From contig CAKUNS010000035.1 in the NCBI GenBank assembly GCA_934668515.1, positions 1-15,236 on the forward strand: 15,236 bases of DNA, given 5' to 3'. The notes below the pieces were generated by a model. It saw only the letters and a list, made by a program, of their open reading frames with translations, did no database searches and had not been told where the DNA came from. Each line of letters starts with the position of its first letter. Positions within the stretch are counted from its first letter, which is position 1. This stretch comes from an uncultured Eggerthellaceae bacterium. GTDB taxonomy: Bacteria; Actinomycetota; Coriobacteriia; Coriobacteriales; Eggerthellaceae. This document shows positions 14,065 to 15,236 of the stretch, piece after piece. A program made the translations under genes and the position numbers.

Positions 14065-14103
14065 AACTGGCATGAATTTTCTGATATTAACCGACACTAT
14101 GAT
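14065..14103 (+). promoter_or_regulatory. Operator-like repeats and -10 upstream of the dehydrogenase gene
   Basis: AACTGGC (14065-14071) and AACCGAC (14089-14095) each match AACTGAC at 6 of 7 positions and are 24 bp apart. The first copy continues as ATGAATT, nearly identical to TTGAATT after the copy at 12544. TATGAT (14098-14103) is a 5/6 match to a -10 hexamer, with no good -35, as expected for an activator-dependent promoter. The gap to the start codon is 83 bp. Confidence 0.4.
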
Positions 14104-14186
14104 TGAGCTTCTTTCGATCGTATTCTTCATCCAGCGACGGACGAGATTCCGAATCGCATCACGAATCAGATTGAAAGAGGTTGATC

Positions 14187-15158
14187 ATGGAGATAAAGAA
14201 CGTTACGGTCGCCGGTGGTGGAGTTCTGGGTAGCCAGATCGCATTTCAGACTGCTTATAAGGGTTTTCCTGTAAAGGTCTGGCTTCGTTCTGAGGGCTCC
14301 ATCGATCGCGCTCGTCCTAAGTTCGAGCATCTTGCCGAACAGTACCAGGATATGATCAAGGAGATGAGCGAGAACCCCGCCCTTGCTTACTGCCGTGGCC
14401 TTTCCCATACCCGCGATCTCGATTCTTACCAGATCAAAGAACTACTTGGGGCAGCTAAAGGCGCACTCTCGCGCATCACGTTCACCACGTCATACGAAGA
14501 GGCTGCTCAGGATGCTGATCTGATCATCGAGGCCATTTCCGAAACGCCGCAGGATAAGATCGATTTCTACACCGCGCTTCGCGACTACATGCCCGAGAAG
14601 ACCATTTTGGCAACGAATTCTTCCACGATGGTTCCCAGTGCGTTCGCCGAATACACCGGTCGCCCCGAAAAGTACCTGGCTCTTCATTTCGCCAACGAGA
14701 TCTGGAAGAACAACACTGCCGAGGTCATGGGTCATCCGGGAACCGACGAGCAGGTTTTCCGTGATGTCGTAGAGTTCGCCGAGGCTATTGGCATGATCCC
14801 CCTGGAGCTTAAGAAAGAACAGCCCGGTTATATTTTGAACAGTCTGTTAGTGCCTTTCTTGAATGCGGCTAACGGCCTGCTTGCTAACGGCATTGCGGAC
14901 GTTCCCACCATCGACAGGACCTGGACCCTTGCAACTGGCGCGCCGATCGGCCCCTTCATGATTCTCGACGTGGTTGGCTTGAATACTGCTTACAACATCG
15001 TTGCCATGGATCCGCGCGCAAAAGATCCGGAGAGCACTCAGGGTAAGATCGTCGCGATGCTCAAGGATTACATCGATCAGGGCAGGACTGGCGTTGCTGC
15101 AGGTCAGGGATTCTATTGCTACGGCAGGAAAAACGAAGGTCCGCACCTTTGCGAATAA
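14187..15158 (+). CDS. 3-hydroxyacyl-CoA dehydrogenase family protein
   Basis: An NAD-dependent dehydrogenase of 323 residues with the two-domain 3HCDH layout. The N-terminal Rossmann motif GGGVLG is at 10-15. The strand DLIIEAISE at 111-119 and NSSTMVPS at 144-151 follow. H167 and E179 match the catalytic His/Glu spacing of 12, and N218 in PGYILNSLL is the conserved Asn. The C-terminal helical domain begins near 213 with the dimerisation-type segment GAPIGPFMILDVVGL. The usual HFFNP after the catalytic His is replaced by HFANEIWKNN, a variant I associate with a distinct subfamily, so the substrate may not be 3-hydroxybutyryl-CoA. The ATG at 14187 follows AGAGG with 6-nt spacing; the TTG at 14181 is too close to it. 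It lies downstream of a MocR gene whose putative operator repeats recur in its leader. After its stop, 15159-15236 shows nothing recognisable. Confidence 0.9.
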   Translation: MEIKNVTVAGGGVLGSQIAFQTAYKGFPVKVWLRSEGSIDRARPKFEHLAEQYQDMIKEMSENPALAYCRGLSHTRDLDSYQIKELLGAAKGALSRITFTTSYEEAAQDADLIIEAISETPQDKIDFYTALRDYMPEKTILATNSSTMVPSAFAEYTGRPEKYLALHFANEIWKNNTAEVMGHPGTDEQVFRDVVEFAEAIGMIPLELKKEQPGYILNSLLVPFLNAANGLLANGIADVPTIDRTWTLATGAPIGPFMILDVVGLNTAYNIVAMDPRAKDPESTQGKIVAMLKDYIDQGRTGVAAGQGFYCYGRKNEGPHLCE

Positions 15159-15236
15159 GGCCGAAGATCATCGCGCTGTCCGCTAACTCACGGCGCGGCG
15201 GTCATGTCGAATATGAAAATGAAAGCGGCTTGGACG

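Overview
The window looks like chromosomal DNA of an anaerobic, mid-to-high GC actinobacterium, most likely of the class Coriobacteriia (Eggerthellaceae-like). This is inferred from gene content (type III glutamine synthetase, dimeric NADP-isocitrate dehydrogenase, phenylacetate-CoA ligase with an ACT-domain partner, MocR and SEC-C proteins) and from G/C-rich third codon positions. No similarity search was possible. I see no insertion sequence, phage gene, tRNA, rRNA or CRISPR array. The genes are short, mostly single transcription units separated by strong intrinsic terminators.

Layout. 1-1286 (minus): N-terminal part of type III glutamine synthetase, running off the left edge. 1479-3242 (plus): thrS, divergent from it, encoding a threonyl-tRNA synthetase with editing and catalytic sites but almost no TGS domain. 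3332-4666 (minus): a three-part protein (XRE helix-turn-helix, P-loop NTPase, CYTH-like C-terminus), convergent with thrS and divergent from the next pair. 4812-6544 (plus): paaK-like ligase and a tandem ACT protein, translationally coupled. 6731-8395 (plus): a large protein of unknown function with a C-terminal SEC-C zinc motif. 8544-9968 (minus): Na+/alanine-glycine symporter, preceded by a 225-nt leader with a glycine riboswitch and a stem that can hide the ribosome binding site. 10334-11533 (plus): icd. 11640-12449 (plus): nagB with a natural Cys/His-rich C-terminal tail. 12615-14036 (plus): MocR-type regulator. 14187-15158 (plus): 3-hydroxyacyl-CoA dehydrogenase family protein.

Functionally the window leans toward nitrogen and amino-acid metabolism. 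Icd makes 2-oxoglutarate, glutamine synthetase assimilates ammonium, NagB releases ammonium from glucosamine-6-phosphate, the symporter moves alanine/glycine under apparent glycine control, and PaaK/ACT suggests CoA activation of aryl acids from aromatic amino-acid breakdown.

The points most worth a second look are the metal-binding-like tail on NagB, the HTH-NTPase-CYTH fusion with a palindrome at its own promoter, the riboswitch expression platform, and matching direct-repeat pairs upstream of both the MocR gene and the following dehydrogenase.
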